Assembly: GCA_017938315.1 (NCBI GenBank)
Contig: JAGBBV010000004.1
Coordinates: 1-36,889 of the forward strand
DNA from: Lachnospiraceae bacterium
GTDB lineage: Bacteria > Bacillota > Clostridia > Lachnospirales > Lachnospiraceae
Direction: 5' to 3'
Length of the DNA stretch: 36,889 bases
The position numbers were made by a program, and so were the translations under genes. The notes below the pieces were generated by a model. The model did no database searches and was not told the origin of the DNA. It worked only from the letters and a program-made list of their open reading frames with translations. Shown piece by piece: positions 1-8,610 of the stretch. Position 1 is the first letter of the stretch. Each line of letters opens with the position of its first letter.

Positions 1-158
1 GTTTTGCCGAAGCGGCGGGGTCTTGTAAATAAGTTTACTTTACCCTTTTTATCTATAATATCTTTAATTATCAATGTCTTATCAACATAATACAAGCCAT
101 TTGAAATAAGTTCCTGAAAACTGTCATATCCAATTGGTAACTGCTTCTCCATAATCAT
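1..158 (-). CDS. AAA-ATPase-like/PDDEXK family protein, N-terminal part only (cut by window edge)
   Basis: About 52 codons are visible, reading MIMEKQLPIGYDSFQELI at the start and ending inside RPRRFGKT, which is the Walker A region. The YYVDKT motif before it is the usual N-terminal signature of the AAA-ATPase_like family (PF09820), which normally continues into a PDDEXK_9 nuclease-like domain beyond the window. I start at the ATG at 158 because AAGGAG (170-165) lies six bases upstream; the ATG at 152 is a weaker option. It follows the paralog ending at 195 by 36 bases, so it is the third member of a tandem array. Cellular role unknown for the family. Confidence 0.85.
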   Translation of the reverse strand, partial: MIMEKQLPIGYDSFQELISNGLYYVDKTLIIKDIIDKKGKVNLFTRPRRFGK

Positions 159-194
159 GCATGGCTCCTTTCCCTTTTCTAAATATGCCTGGCT

Positions 195-1889
195 TTAATC
201 TCCAATGAATACATGTTTTCCTTCAAACGCAAAACCGTACTTATGGATACGCTCCGGCGCAATGCCCTTTGCCAAAAGTTTCTGTTCATACTGTCTGGCT
301 TCTATCTGTGCAAGCGCCGCCTTGACAGTATCCTGCAATGTTGCTTCTTCGCTATTATCATGTACCTTAAACTCCAAAATATAGGCATCCTCATCGGGCT
401 TTAACGGCTCCAGCATCACATCATATCTGCCAAAACCGCTTTCCCGATTGGAGGTAAGCTCATACTTTCCGGTAAGCTCCACAAGAAGTCCCAGCACAAA
501 GCCATGATAAAAGCGCTCCGGCTGTGTGGCAGAAGGGCTATTGCCTGTGTCAAAATAGCTGAACACCGTTAATGCAACCTGATTCATATACAGATTCATT
601 TCCCTGACATCACAGCGCAGCAGTGCCTTAATAAAGTCATTATAATCGTCCTCTGCCTGTACAAACCAACCGCTGACCATACTCTGAAACATCACCTGCA
701 CCTCATAGTTGGTCAAAGCCAGTTCATATTGCGGTTTTTCTGTAACCGGTACATCGCCTGCAACCTGATAACGGATTACCTTCAGGTAACCGCTTGCCAG
801 AAGCAGGCTCCAAACTGCCGCCGCACTGCCGTTCAGTTGGTTGTATACAATCTGCTCGTCAATCGGCGTAATCAGATGCCCACCCTTTAACAGCCCTTCA
901 AAGGACTGCTTGATATTTCGCTTCCCTTCCCGAATCAGTTTACCAACAAGGCTGTTAGAGCTGCTGTTAGCCCAATAAGTCGTTAGATTTTTCTTATCTA
1001 AAAAATTTAAAATAGACCATGGATTATAAATATCACTCTCATTGCCAAAAATAAAACCATCATACCATTTTTTCACATCTGCTTTTTTATCTGCAAGAGC
1101 ACATTCCTCCAGTGCGGAAAATACTTCTGTTTCTTTGAAGCCAAAGATTGCTGCATATTTATTTGACGTAGTCGTTACTACCTCAAGATTATTCAAATCA
1201 GAAAAAATTGATTCTTTACTAACCCGTGTAATCCCGGTCATAATTCCTCTTTCAAGCGCCGGATTAGTCTTAAAAGCAGAGTTGAACAAGCTCCTGGTAA
1301 AGCTGACAAGCTCTTCCCAATATCCATGTACATAAGCTTCCTGCATCGGTGTATCATACTCGTCCAGTAAAATAATCACTCTTTTCTTATAATAACGATA
1401 TAGAAAATCAGACAGTTTGTTCAACGCCAGCGTTGCGACACTATCCTCCATATCCAAGGAAATGCGGTCAAAATAATCTCTGTCCTTATCCGTAAGAGCC
1501 TGACTGTCTCTTAAGAAGTCATACTGCACATATACATCTGTGAGCACCTGACAGATTTTATTCCTCGCCGCTTCGTAGTTGTTCTCCTTAATATTGGCAA
1601 AGGACAAGCTGATAACCGGATATGTGCCCTGCAGCTTCCGATATTTTTCCTCGTTCCAAATCGACAAGCCTTCAAATAAGCTTCCCTTGTCTGCATTTTT
1701 AACCGAAAAGAAATAATCCAGCATACTCATGGTAAGCGTCTTGCCAAAACGGCGCGGTCTGGTAATCAGCGTCACATCATCGCCGCTTTCCCACCATTCC
1801 TTGATAAAATGGGTTTTATCAATGTAAAAATAATTATTACTTATGATTTTTTCAAAATCCTGAATGCCGATTGCGACAGTTCTTCCCAT
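195..1889 (-). CDS. AAA-ATPase-like protein with C-terminal PDDEXK_9 nuclease-like domain
   Basis: The 564-residue product begins MGRTVAIGIQDFEKII, with YFYIDKTHFI and then Walker A in TRPRRFGKTLTMSML. The Walker B-like strand is VIILLDEYDTPM near residue 190. The C-terminal part has GRYDVMLEP and YILEFKV, the D...E-x-K core of a PDDEXK_9 domain. This is the standard order and length for the family. The frame extends upstream to 1934, but GGGAGG (1901-1896) six bases before the ATG at 1889, plus alignment with the neighbouring paralog, favours 1889. It lies 50 bases after its close paralog. The family is abundant in gut anaerobes and its role is not established; I would not call it a defence gene without context. 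Confidence 0.9.
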   Translation of the reverse strand: MGRTVAIGIQDFEKIISNNYFYIDKTHFIKEWWESGDDVTLITRPRRFGKTLTMSMLDYFFSVKNADKGSLFEGLSIWNEEKYRKLQGTYPVISLSFANIKENNYEAARNKICQVLTDVYVQYDFLRDSQALTDKDRDYFDRISLDMEDSVATLALNKLSDFLYRYYKKRVIILLDEYDTPMQEAYVHGYWEELVSFTRSLFNSAFKTNPALERGIMTGITRVSKESIFSDLNNLEVVTTTSNKYAAIFGFKETEVFSALEECALADKKADVKKWYDGFIFGNESDIYNPWSILNFLDKKNLTTYWANSSSNSLVGKLIREGKRNIKQSFEGLLKGGHLITPIDEQIVYNQLNGSAAAVWSLLLASGYLKVIRYQVAGDVPVTEKPQYELALTNYEVQVMFQSMVSGWFVQAEDDYNDFIKALLRCDVREMNLYMNQVALTVFSYFDTGNSPSATQPERFYHGFVLGLLVELTGKYELTSNRESGFGRYDVMLEPLKPDEDAYILEFKVHDNSEEATLQDTVKAALAQIEARQYEQKLLAKGIAPERIHKYGFAFEGKHVFIGD

Positions 1890-1926
1890 AAGCGCCCTCC
1901 CTATATTTTTCAATGAAACGACAGTA

Positions 1927-1941
1927 AAAGCCAAAGGCTTT
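1927..1941 (-). terminator. Small hairpin at the end of the upstream AAA gene (weak terminator candidate)
   Basis: On the minus strand AAAGCC-TTT-GGCTTTT forms a perfect six-base stem with a three-base loop overlapping the stop codon of the gene ending at 1940. Only four T residues follow, so termination would be weak; readthrough into the next paralog is likely. Confidence 0.25.
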
Positions 1942-3646
1942 ATCCAATCAAGACCTCTTTCCCCTTAAAAGCAAATCCATACTTACGAATCTGTTCTTTT
2001 TTCATGCCTTTCTCAAGAAGCACTGTCTCGTATTGCTTTTCCTCAATTTGTGCAAGTGCTGATGCTACCGTATCCTCCAATGTCTTTTCCTCATACGCAT
2101 CATAAACTTTAAATTCTAAAATAATCGCAGCGTCCTCCGCTTTGATTGGTTCCAGCATAATATCATATCGTCCATAGCCGCTTTCCCGGTTTGATGTTAC
2201 TGTATATCTGCCGCGAAGCTCTACTAAAAGTCCTAATACGAAGCCATGGTAAAAACGCTCCGGTTCACTTCCTGAGGGCTGGTTTCCGCTGTCAAAATAA
2301 CTGATTGTTGCAAGTGCCACCTTATTCATATAAATATTCATCAGCTTTTTGTCATCATTTAGAAGTGCCTGAATAAACCGATTATAATCCCCCTTTGAGC
2401 GGCCGGAAAACCAGCTTTTCACCATAAGCTCAAACATCATGCGCACTTCAAGGTTCGTTAACGCCAGCTCATATCTGATGCCTCCAAGATGCATCATCAT
2501 ATCTGTCTGATCGACGGACAGAACTTTCAAATACCCACTGGCAAGGAGCAGGCTCCATATTGCATCTTCGTTTTCATCCAGCTGGTTATATACAATCTGT
2601 TCATCGATGGTAGTAGTCAGTGTTTCTCCCTGAATCAAGAGTTCAAAATCCTGCTTAATGTCCTGACTTCCTTCCCGAATCAGTTTTCCCACAAGGCTGT
2701 TAGAGCTTGTATTAGCCCAGTAGGTTCCAATCTTTCCCGTATCTAAAAAATTGATAATTGACCATGGATTATAAATGTCCTTCTGCTCACCAAATACAAA
2801 TCCATCATACCATCGCTTAACCTCAGTTTTCCGATTACTGAAACCGCACTCATCAAGAGCAGCAAAAACCTCCTCTTCCGTAAATCCAAAAGCAGCGGCA
2901 TATTCATCAGACGTTGTAGTAACCACCTTCAGATTATTTAAGTCTGAAAAAACACTCTCCTTACTAACCCTTGTAATCCCAGTCATAATTGCACGTGCCA
3001 TACTGGGATTTGTCTTAAACGCAGCATTAAAAAGGCTTCTTGTAAAGGAAACCAATTCCTCCCAGTAGCCATGTACATATGCTTCCTGCATTGGGGTGTC
3101 ATATTCATCTAAAAGAATAATCACTTTTTTGCCGTAATAACGATACAGAAAAGCAGACAGATTAAAAAGAGCCGCCGTTGCAACATACTCCGGCATATCC
3201 ATAGAAACTGACCGGTAGAATTGTTTTTCAGTCTCCGACAGGCAATCACCCTCTGTTACAAAGCGGTATTTCGAATACAGTTCAACAAGAATCTGATTCA
3301 TTTTCATTCTCGTATTAAAATAATCTTTTTCTTTCACATTTGCGAAAGACAAGCTAATGACCGGATAGGTTCCCTGCAGTTCCCGATATGTTTCGTCCTC
3401 CCAGATAGAGAGTCCTTCAAACAAATCTCCCCGATTTGCATAAGAAACCGAGAAAAACTGCTCCAGCATACTCATCGTAAGCGTCTTGCCAAAACGGCGC
3501 GGACGCGTGATTAATGTCACATCATCACCGCTCTCCCACCACTCTTTGATGAAGGAGGTCTTATCTACATAAAAATAATGATTCTCTATTATTTTGTCAA
3601 AACTTTGTATTCCGATTGCAACAGTTCTTCCCATACTCCCTGACAC
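1940..3646 (-). CDS. AAA-ATPase-like protein with C-terminal PDDEXK_9 nuclease-like domain
   Basis: This close paralog of the gene at 195-1889 has up to 568 residues. It shares MGRTVAIGIQ, YFYVDKTSFIKEWW, the Walker A block RPRRFGKT, VIILLDEYDTPMQEAYVHG, and the nuclease-like GRYDIMLEP and IILEFKV. Runs of DNA are identical between the two copies, for example around the Walker A codons (1734-1753 and 3478-3497), so the pair is a recent duplication or exchanges sequence. The start is uncertain. The GTG at 3646 has a GGAAAGG site close by, and the ATG at 3634 matches the paralog start, but its GGGAG lies only one base away. It heads a three-gene tandem array running to the window edge. Confidence 0.9.
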   Translation of the reverse strand: MSGSMGRTVAIGIQSFDKIIENHYFYVDKTSFIKEWWESGDDVTLITRPRRFGKTLTMSMLEQFFSVSYANRGDLFEGLSIWEDETYRELQGTYPVISLSFANVKEKDYFNTRMKMNQILVELYSKYRFVTEGDCLSETEKQFYRSVSMDMPEYVATAALFNLSAFLYRYYGKKVIILLDEYDTPMQEAYVHGYWEELVSFTRSLFNAAFKTNPSMARAIMTGITRVSKESVFSDLNNLKVVTTTSDEYAAAFGFTEEEVFAALDECGFSNRKTEVKRWYDGFVFGEQKDIYNPWSIINFLDTGKIGTYWANTSSNSLVGKLIREGSQDIKQDFELLIQGETLTTTIDEQIVYNQLDENEDAIWSLLLASGYLKVLSVDQTDMMMHLGGIRYELALTNLEVRMMFELMVKSWFSGRSKGDYNRFIQALLNDDKKLMNIYMNKVALATISYFDSGNQPSGSEPERFYHGFVLGLLVELRGRYTVTSNRESGYGRYDIMLEPIKAEDAAIILEFKVYDAYEEKTLEDTVASALAQIEEKQYETVLLEKGMKKEQIRKYGFAFKGKEVLIG

Positions 3647-3668
3647 GACCTTTCCAAGTCAAAATATA

Positions 3669-3708
3669 AATCCGCCACACTAATGTATTATCATAAGTAT
3701 AGCGGATT
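3669..3708. repeat. 40-base imperfect palindrome upstream of the AAA array
   Basis: AATCCGC (3669-3675) pairs with GCGGATT (3702-3708). Inside it ACTAATG (3679-3685) pairs with CATAAGT (3692-3698) with one mismatch around the loop TATTAT. It lies 23 bases before the GTG of the AAA gene, within the probable promoter/leader, and TATACT on the minus strand inside it could be a -10 element. It may be an operator, a leader hairpin or the end of a mobile remnant; the sequence alone does not decide. Confidence 0.4.
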
Positions 3709-3821
3709 ATTTACAGAAACGCAATTTTTAACTATGATTTCGTTGTAATCTTGTAATTTGTTCAGTACAGCACTACGCACTTGCTGCGGAGTGTGTGAGA
3801 ATGCATAAATTGCATTAGGCA

Positions 3822-3950
3822 TCAAGGCACCACGAAATGGTTTTGCGTTTCCAATGAGCCCTCAAAGGTTCCCTTCTCTATATATTCCCTGACAACCGCC
3901 GGCATCCCTCCAAAATAGTTTGATGCAAACCGTCTGATGGATTCTATTTT
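3822..3950 (-). pseudogene. Remnant of a DUF4143-type AAA ATPase
   Basis: A 42-codon stretch between two stops reads KIESIRRF..NYFGGMPAVVREYIEKG and goes on to GSLETQ. The YFGGMPxVVxxYxE block followed by Q is the hallmark of the DUF4143 C-terminal part of a widespread bacterial ATPase family, whose members are around 400 residues. No start codon with a ribosome site, no Walker motifs and no continuation are present, so it is a fossil. The rest of the 3661-4124 interval holds only the palindrome nearby and, from 3951 to 4124, AT-rich sequence in which I see no gene or convincing terminator. Confidence 0.6.
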
Positions 3951-4124
3951 TCATGAAAAAACAATGGAGTTGCAAAAAAATGGGCGAATTATTTTAATTT
4001 TATCACAAATATATAGTGAATTTAAAATCATAGCAAACAATAAAATGAGTTATTCGGGTACAGCAGTTCATGCTGCGATTTTTTCTAAAAATAACACTCC
4101 TCGCAAAGCAATCGAAAATATTAC

Positions 4125-5057
4125 TTAAATCATCCCCTGAAAGTTCTTCCCTATCTTCGCAATAAATCCAAGTACATCTTCCTTCATTGCCTCAGGGAAA
4201 GCGGTCAGAACCGGCGCCGTCTCAAAGCTCAGCACGCCTTTAAATCCGATTGCCTTAAGTCCTCTGACAAAGCCATCCCAGTCTGTTGATGTCTGATTCT
4301 CTCTTGTCTTTGTAAAAGTAAATGGTATCTGATGCAAATCTCCAATCCCGTCATTATCATGAATATGCAGTACCTTCAGCCTGTGACCTAATATCGTGAT
4401 GAACTTCTCCATATCCAGTCCCATCAGATTTGCATGACCTGTATCGAAGCAGAAGCCTAAGACCTCTGCCCCATAGTGGGCATTCATTCTGTCAATGCGC
4501 TCTGCAGCCTTATGGGCATCACAGCAAGGGCCTTCTATCAAACGCCCCTTGACGCTGTCATACAGATTTTCTATGCATATGGTAATGCCATACTCCTTCG
4601 CCATCGGCGCAATGGAGTTAATGAAATCTTCCGTCCGTTCCCACTCTGCGTCCTCCGAACCCAGAAGCCGCGCCAGCTTAAAGCCATGAATCACAATATA
4701 TGGGCACTTAAAGAATGCACATACCTTCATGCTCTTGGGAGCCACCACATTTCTTAAATACGCATTCAACTCCTTCGTGCCATTTGGCACATAATTTGGA
4801 TACGGCATATGCATCTGATTTATATAAATACCTGCATCTCCTGCCGCCTTCTTATGGGGTGCAAAAAAGTGCTCCAGTTCGAAATCTGACTGGTCAAAAA
4901 AACTGTTCAGCTCGCCATTATATAAAGCTTTGTTCATAAGATACGAATTCAGGCTGAAATCCGCGCAGGAAAATCCTGCCCTCTTTAACATCGCAAAGCC
5001 TTCTGCCGGTTTTTCGTCACACACCACGTTTTTTGTCTGTACGCCAATTTTCAACAA
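4125..5057 (-). CDS. Xylose isomerase-like TIM barrel, sugar isomerase/epimerase
   Basis: About 310 residues of an AP-endonuclease-2/xylose-isomerase-like TIM barrel (PF01261). Expected metal-site motifs are intact: IENLYD, FCFDTGHANL, LHIHDNDG with downstream DLHQIPF, and LSFETAP near the C end. Family members isomerise or epimerise small sugars or inositols in the cytosol; the substrate here is unknown. The frame extends to a TTG at 5075, but GGGAGG (5071-5066) followed by eight bases and tandem TTG codons at 5057/5054 points to a TTG start overlapping the TGA of the upstream gene, i.e. translational coupling. It is the last gene of the large glycan cluster and looks like an active partner of the degenerate barrel just upstream. 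Confidence 0.85.
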   Translation of the reverse strand: MLKIGVQTKNVVCDEKPAEGFAMLKRAGFSCADFSLNSYLMNKALYNGELNSFFDQSDFELEHFFAPHKKAAGDAGIYINQMHMPYPNYVPNGTKELNAYLRNVVAPKSMKVCAFFKCPYIVIHGFKLARLLGSEDAEWERTEDFINSIAPMAKEYGITICIENLYDSVKGRLIEGPCCDAHKAAERIDRMNAHYGAEVLGFCFDTGHANLMGLDMEKFITILGHRLKVLHIHDNDGIGDLHQIPFTFTKTRENQTSTDWDGFVRGLKAIGFKGVLSFETAPVLTAFPEAMKEDVLGFIAKIGKNFQGMI

Positions 5058-6289
5058 TTTCTCTGCCTCCCACAATTTCGCTCACTTTCAAAATCTGAAA
5101 ACGGCAAGTATTCATCATTATAATACTCGATCCTATTCTGAATCCCCATCTTCCGAAGCTGTTCCTCAATTTCCCTGTAATATACATTGCATATAAAAAC
5201 AGCACAGTCTTTGGGAATATTTCTTAACTCCTCAGGATTTTTCACTTCAATACCATCAGCCACAGTTCCCCATAAGTCCGGGTTATTATCGCAGGTAAAC
5301 AAAGGCGGATATTCCTTGCCATAATGCTTCATGTAATTGCTGAACATCTTTCCCGCGCCAAACATGACACGTTTGTCATATTTCTTAATTGTATGCTCCA
5401 TGGATATCTGCCAGGAAAAATAATCCACCACTTTCTTGATAAAAATATCAAAATCAGCTCTCAGCAAATGAGAATATGCTCCGGAAGTATCACGGAAATC
5501 AAAAATCAACTGTCCATCAAAATCCATCTTTCTTAATCCCCGAATAACTCCCAGCCAGTCCATTTGACTTTCTGCATCATTTTGTCTAATGACCACTGCC
5601 TTTACCCGCCCTTGAAGCAGATGCATAAATTCACAAAAATTCTGTCCTACAAGACTGCAGATTCTAATATCAATACACAATCCAAACTTGTTGTTCCCTG
5701 CCTTGCCATTTAATTCGTCCACAAATTCAGCCAGTCGATACGGATCACTAAAAGTTCCTCTTACCAAATGACCATTATATTCACTGTAATGATTCGGTAT
5801 TAATATACTAATTCCTTCTGCTAAATTATCTGTAAGAGAAAGATAGAAATCTGCATTCTTTTTCCATTCTTCCTCTGTCTCCATCTTCTTTATCAAAGGT
5901 TCAACGATGATATACCTGCATTCCGCTTTGATGCATGCCAGTATACTTTGCTTTGATATCTCATACACCAGCCATTCAAGATCAGCTCTTTTCGTATCCC
6001 ATGGCAATGATGGCGCTGCTCCGACCGTATTTTTCATATGCAGCTCACGGCATTGCGATATGAACTTGTCGGCATTCTCCACAAGTCTTTCCGGAAATAC
6101 AGAAGCAAAACAGCCATCCGGATATTCGTCCATCGTCTCCATTACTTCTTCCCGATGCTCCAGCTCATATGAAGGACAATATAACTTTAAATCTAATGCA
6201 ATATTATCAAACCCTGCACCTGCAAGCCTGTCAAGCGCTTTCGATCTTTTCTTTTCCGGAGCCCCATCCGGCATATATACAACATCCAT
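5051..6289 (-). CDS. Degenerate isomerase-like TIM barrel fused to a C-terminal FGAG Rossmann-like domain
   Basis: Residues about 1-290 align with the neighbouring isomerase through the frame of the barrel (for example LVRGTFSDPYRLAEFVDELN against LIEGPCCDAHKAAERIDRMN). The ligands do not carry over: IENL becomes LIPN, FDTGHA becomes IDIRIC, HIHDND becomes VIRQND, and FE becomes FD. It is probably a non-catalytic or repurposed barrel. Residues about 305-400 carry the cluster's shared domain: RVMFGAGKM, CDNNPDLWG, then NPEEL and the terminal LRKMGI. The ATG at 6289 abuts the stop of the upstream gene, with GAGGAG nine bases before it. It may act as a regulator or partner of the downstream isomerase; that is inference. 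Confidence 0.75.
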   Translation of the reverse strand: MDVVYMPDGAPEKKRSKALDRLAGAGFDNIALDLKLYCPSYELEHREEVMETMDEYPDGCFASVFPERLVENADKFISQCRELHMKNTVGAAPSLPWDTKRADLEWLVYEISKQSILACIKAECRYIIVEPLIKKMETEEEWKKNADFYLSLTDNLAEGISILIPNHYSEYNGHLVRGTFSDPYRLAEFVDELNGKAGNNKFGLCIDIRICSLVGQNFCEFMHLLQGRVKAVVIRQNDAESQMDWLGVIRGLRKMDFDGQLIFDFRDTSGAYSHLLRADFDIFIKKVVDYFSWQISMEHTIKKYDKRVMFGAGKMFSNYMKHYGKEYPPLFTCDNNPDLWGTVADGIEVKNPEELRNIPKDCAVFICNVYYREIEEQLRKMGIQNRIEYYNDEYLPFSDFESERNCGRQRNC

Positions 6290-8605
6290 CTATTGCATCT
6301 CCTCATGTTTCTTAAGTTTCTTTTTTAACTGTGTAGAACTTACTGACTGCGTATATGGAAAAAACACAATATCGGAACCATGCTGCTGCAGATATGTCTT
6401 CTGTGACAGCCAAGTGGGATTATTTTCATAGTCACTTCCCGAAAACTGCACATCAAAATGATACCTCCGAAATGCATCTTCTGTTGATGGCCTGTCTATC
6501 GGAATTTCCACTGCCTCATCCACGTATCGACAGGACTGTACGATTTCCAATCGCTCTTCAAACGAAATCACCGGCATTGTCTTTTTTTCCCGCATTACCT
6601 GCTCATCCGAAACAACACCGACAATCAGATATCTGCATTGTTCTTTGGCCCTCTTAAACATATTTAAATGCCCGATGTGAAACAAGTCAAAGACACCAGC
6701 TATATACCCCACATTATATTTTTTCTGAGCTGCCTTATCATCCGCATCTGCCAATACCAGTTCCTTTCTTGGCAGTTCATACTCCAACATTGGATTAAAG
6801 ATTGCGATTTCTCTGACTCCCATATCAAGAAGCTGGTCTAACACTTCCTGATAATCTTTGATACAGATAAATACTTTGCAGGGTACCTCTATTGTCTGAA
6901 GCACCTCAGGTGAAAAAATTTCATATCCCTCAAAATGTCTGCCCCACTTTTCCCGTGCATTATCTATCAGCCCGGCAATCTCATAAACGCTTCCATACTT
7001 ATCTAAAAAACGCTTGGTATATCTCCCGGAGCCAAATAAATATATTTTTTTACCGTAGGTGTTCTTAAATATGCTGCTAAAATACTTATCATAATTTTCC
7101 TGGGAATAGTTCATCCTCTGCCTGTTGGCATTAACAACATAATAATCACGTCTGCAGGATTTATGATAGATGGACAATTCCTTTTCATTTCTGAGCGGAG
7201 CCAAAAATTTCCACGCAAACTTGCGCCACTCGGCTGCATGTTCCTTCAAGCCAAAATGCTCAAGCATGTCATTCATTGGGTAAATCTGCTCAAAGCCGGA
7301 TTGTTTCATATATATTGTATCAATTGTCCTTAGCAGAATCGCTTTTGCAGGAAAGTTGTCAACATAGCTTTCCTGATCATAGAACAAAAACTTTCCATCA
7401 TCATAGAAACAATTCAAGGCAACCAAATCCGCATAGCCTCTTTTCAATATGATTCCAATCTCGTCCTTTTGTTCCTCAGAGCCTTCTGCTAACATTCTCC
7501 ATTTTTCCCGTGTGGGATCATCCTCTTTTCTGTTTTCCCATCCGGGTTCAAACTGTTCCCAATTCATATTCCGGTAATCAACATGCTCAGAAGATACTTT
7601 AATGTATTCCCAAAAGCATTCCAGTTCCTTAAGTAATGCCTGTACATCTTCTCTGAACAATTTTCTAAAATGTGCCAGCGCAGTCTCACTTTCGATGTAA
7701 GGCATTTGAATGGAATTATCTTTCAACACCACATTTACCATCGGAACATGGTGTTCTTTTAAATATTCATTATTTTCATACAACTGCCTGACAACACTTT
7801 GTCCTTCCGGAAACAATGGCTTTTTCACAACTGTTCCATCTTTCTTCAGAATTGTTGCCAGCGCATTTTGATGTCCTCTGTCAGTAGAGACCGTAATCTG
7901 GTTATATTTTCTCTCTGTGTCTTCCAATGTACACTCAATGAAGAAGCCGTTAGCCATCCCATGCAAGAGCCCGTTTGCACTCAAATCATCATACAAACGC
8001 TCTTCTTCCAAAAAAACAGTATCCGGTGATTTATACTGTGGAAAAATCCTGATATCCAGATTTTCTCTCGGAACATAATCATCTGCAATAATGATCTGCG
8101 GTCTGCTCAGACTTGGAAAAACAGAGAAGAATTTGTATTTTAGCTCCTCCCGGGTTAGAAATTCTTTGATTTCATCTTTTGAGTATTCCCTTCCCCCCAC
8201 CAATTCCTGCGCCTTCTTTGAAAAGCGCACGTAGTTCTCTATTCCGTCAAATATCCGATTTGAATAATAATCTTTTTCCCCACAAAAGTGTTTGATTGCC
8301 AGCCTGTTTTCTGCAAATAAGAGGAGTACTCCATCTGGTTTTAAATGCGACTTTAATACATGCAGAGTATGTTTCGGAATCGGACTTCTATCAATCACAC
8401 CGGCTCCAACAATATAGTCGTACTGTTTTATCAATGTATTTATCCTGTCAAGCTCCACTGTGTCAGCTTCCGGAAATACCTCTGATAAAATATCATACTC
8501 TTCTGCTCCGCACAAAATAAACAATTTATCTGAAGTATCCCTAAATTCATACCAGCGTATTAACCCTTGCGGCATTTCTCTGATTAAACTATCTGCATTA
8601 TTCAT
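6290..8605 (-). CDS. Multidomain protein: degenerate methyltransferase-like, kinase-like, FGAG and cytidylyltransferase domains
   Basis: A 771-residue protein with four recognisable parts. Residues about 20-190 look like a SAM-methyltransferase fold without a clear glycine-rich SAM loop. Residues about 230-470 look kinase-like: TILKKDGTVVKKPL could hold the nucleotide lysine, and ADLVALNCF...FLFYDQES resembles the catalytic D...N and metal-binding D of small-molecule kinases. Residues about 505-600 are the shared domain (KIYLFGSGRYTKRFL, GLIDNAREKWG). From about 625 to the end is a CTP-transferase of the TagD/choline-phosphate type, with GVFDLFHIGHLNMF (HxGH) and SVSSTQL. The likely role is to phosphorylate and CDP-activate a small alcohol for attachment to the glycan, fitting the LicD gene in the same cluster. 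The kinase and methyltransferase calls are inference. Confidence 0.75.
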   Translation of the reverse strand: MNNADSLIREMPQGLIRWYEFRDTSDKLFILCGAEEYDILSEVFPEADTVELDRINTLIKQYDYIVGAGVIDRSPIPKHTLHVLKSHLKPDGVLLLFAENRLAIKHFCGEKDYYSNRIFDGIENYVRFSKKAQELVGGREYSKDEIKEFLTREELKYKFFSVFPSLSRPQIIIADDYVPRENLDIRIFPQYKSPDTVFLEEERLYDDLSANGLLHGMANGFFIECTLEDTERKYNQITVSTDRGHQNALATILKKDGTVVKKPLFPEGQSVVRQLYENNEYLKEHHVPMVNVVLKDNSIQMPYIESETALAHFRKLFREDVQALLKELECFWEYIKVSSEHVDYRNMNWEQFEPGWENRKEDDPTREKWRMLAEGSEEQKDEIGIILKRGYADLVALNCFYDDGKFLFYDQESYVDNFPAKAILLRTIDTIYMKQSGFEQIYPMNDMLEHFGLKEHAAEWRKFAWKFLAPLRNEKELSIYHKSCRRDYYVVNANRQRMNYSQENYDKYFSSIFKNTYGKKIYLFGSGRYTKRFLDKYGSVYEIAGLIDNAREKWGRHFEGYEIFSPEVLQTIEVPCKVFICIKDYQEVLDQLLDMGVREIAIFNPMLEYELPRKELVLADADDKAAQKKYNVGYIAGVFDLFHIGHLNMFKRAKEQCRYLIVGVVSDEQVMREKKTMPVISFEERLEIVQSCRYVDEAVEIPIDRPSTEDAFRRYHFDVQFSGSDYENNPTWLSQKTYLQQHGSDIVFFPYTQSVSSTQLKKKLKKHEEMQ

Positions 8606-8610
8606 TCTGT

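Noticed and set aside
1-3646. Reading the ATPase/nuclease array as an antiphage defence island
   Set aside because: No partner genes typical of known defence systems are present, the family occurs in many copies in gut anaerobes, and copies here are decaying; nothing in the sequence shows a defence role.
4064-4086. CAGCA-TGCTG hairpin followed by a T-run on the plus strand
   Set aside because: It points the wrong way: no plus-strand gene ends here, and on the minus strand no T-run follows the stem, so it is not a terminator for the cluster.
3937-4128. Plus-strand 63-codon open frame between the glycan cluster and the ATPase array
   Set aside because: No ribosome site, no recognisable motif, and it partly overlaps the DUF4143 remnant on the other strand; chance frame in AT-rich DNA.
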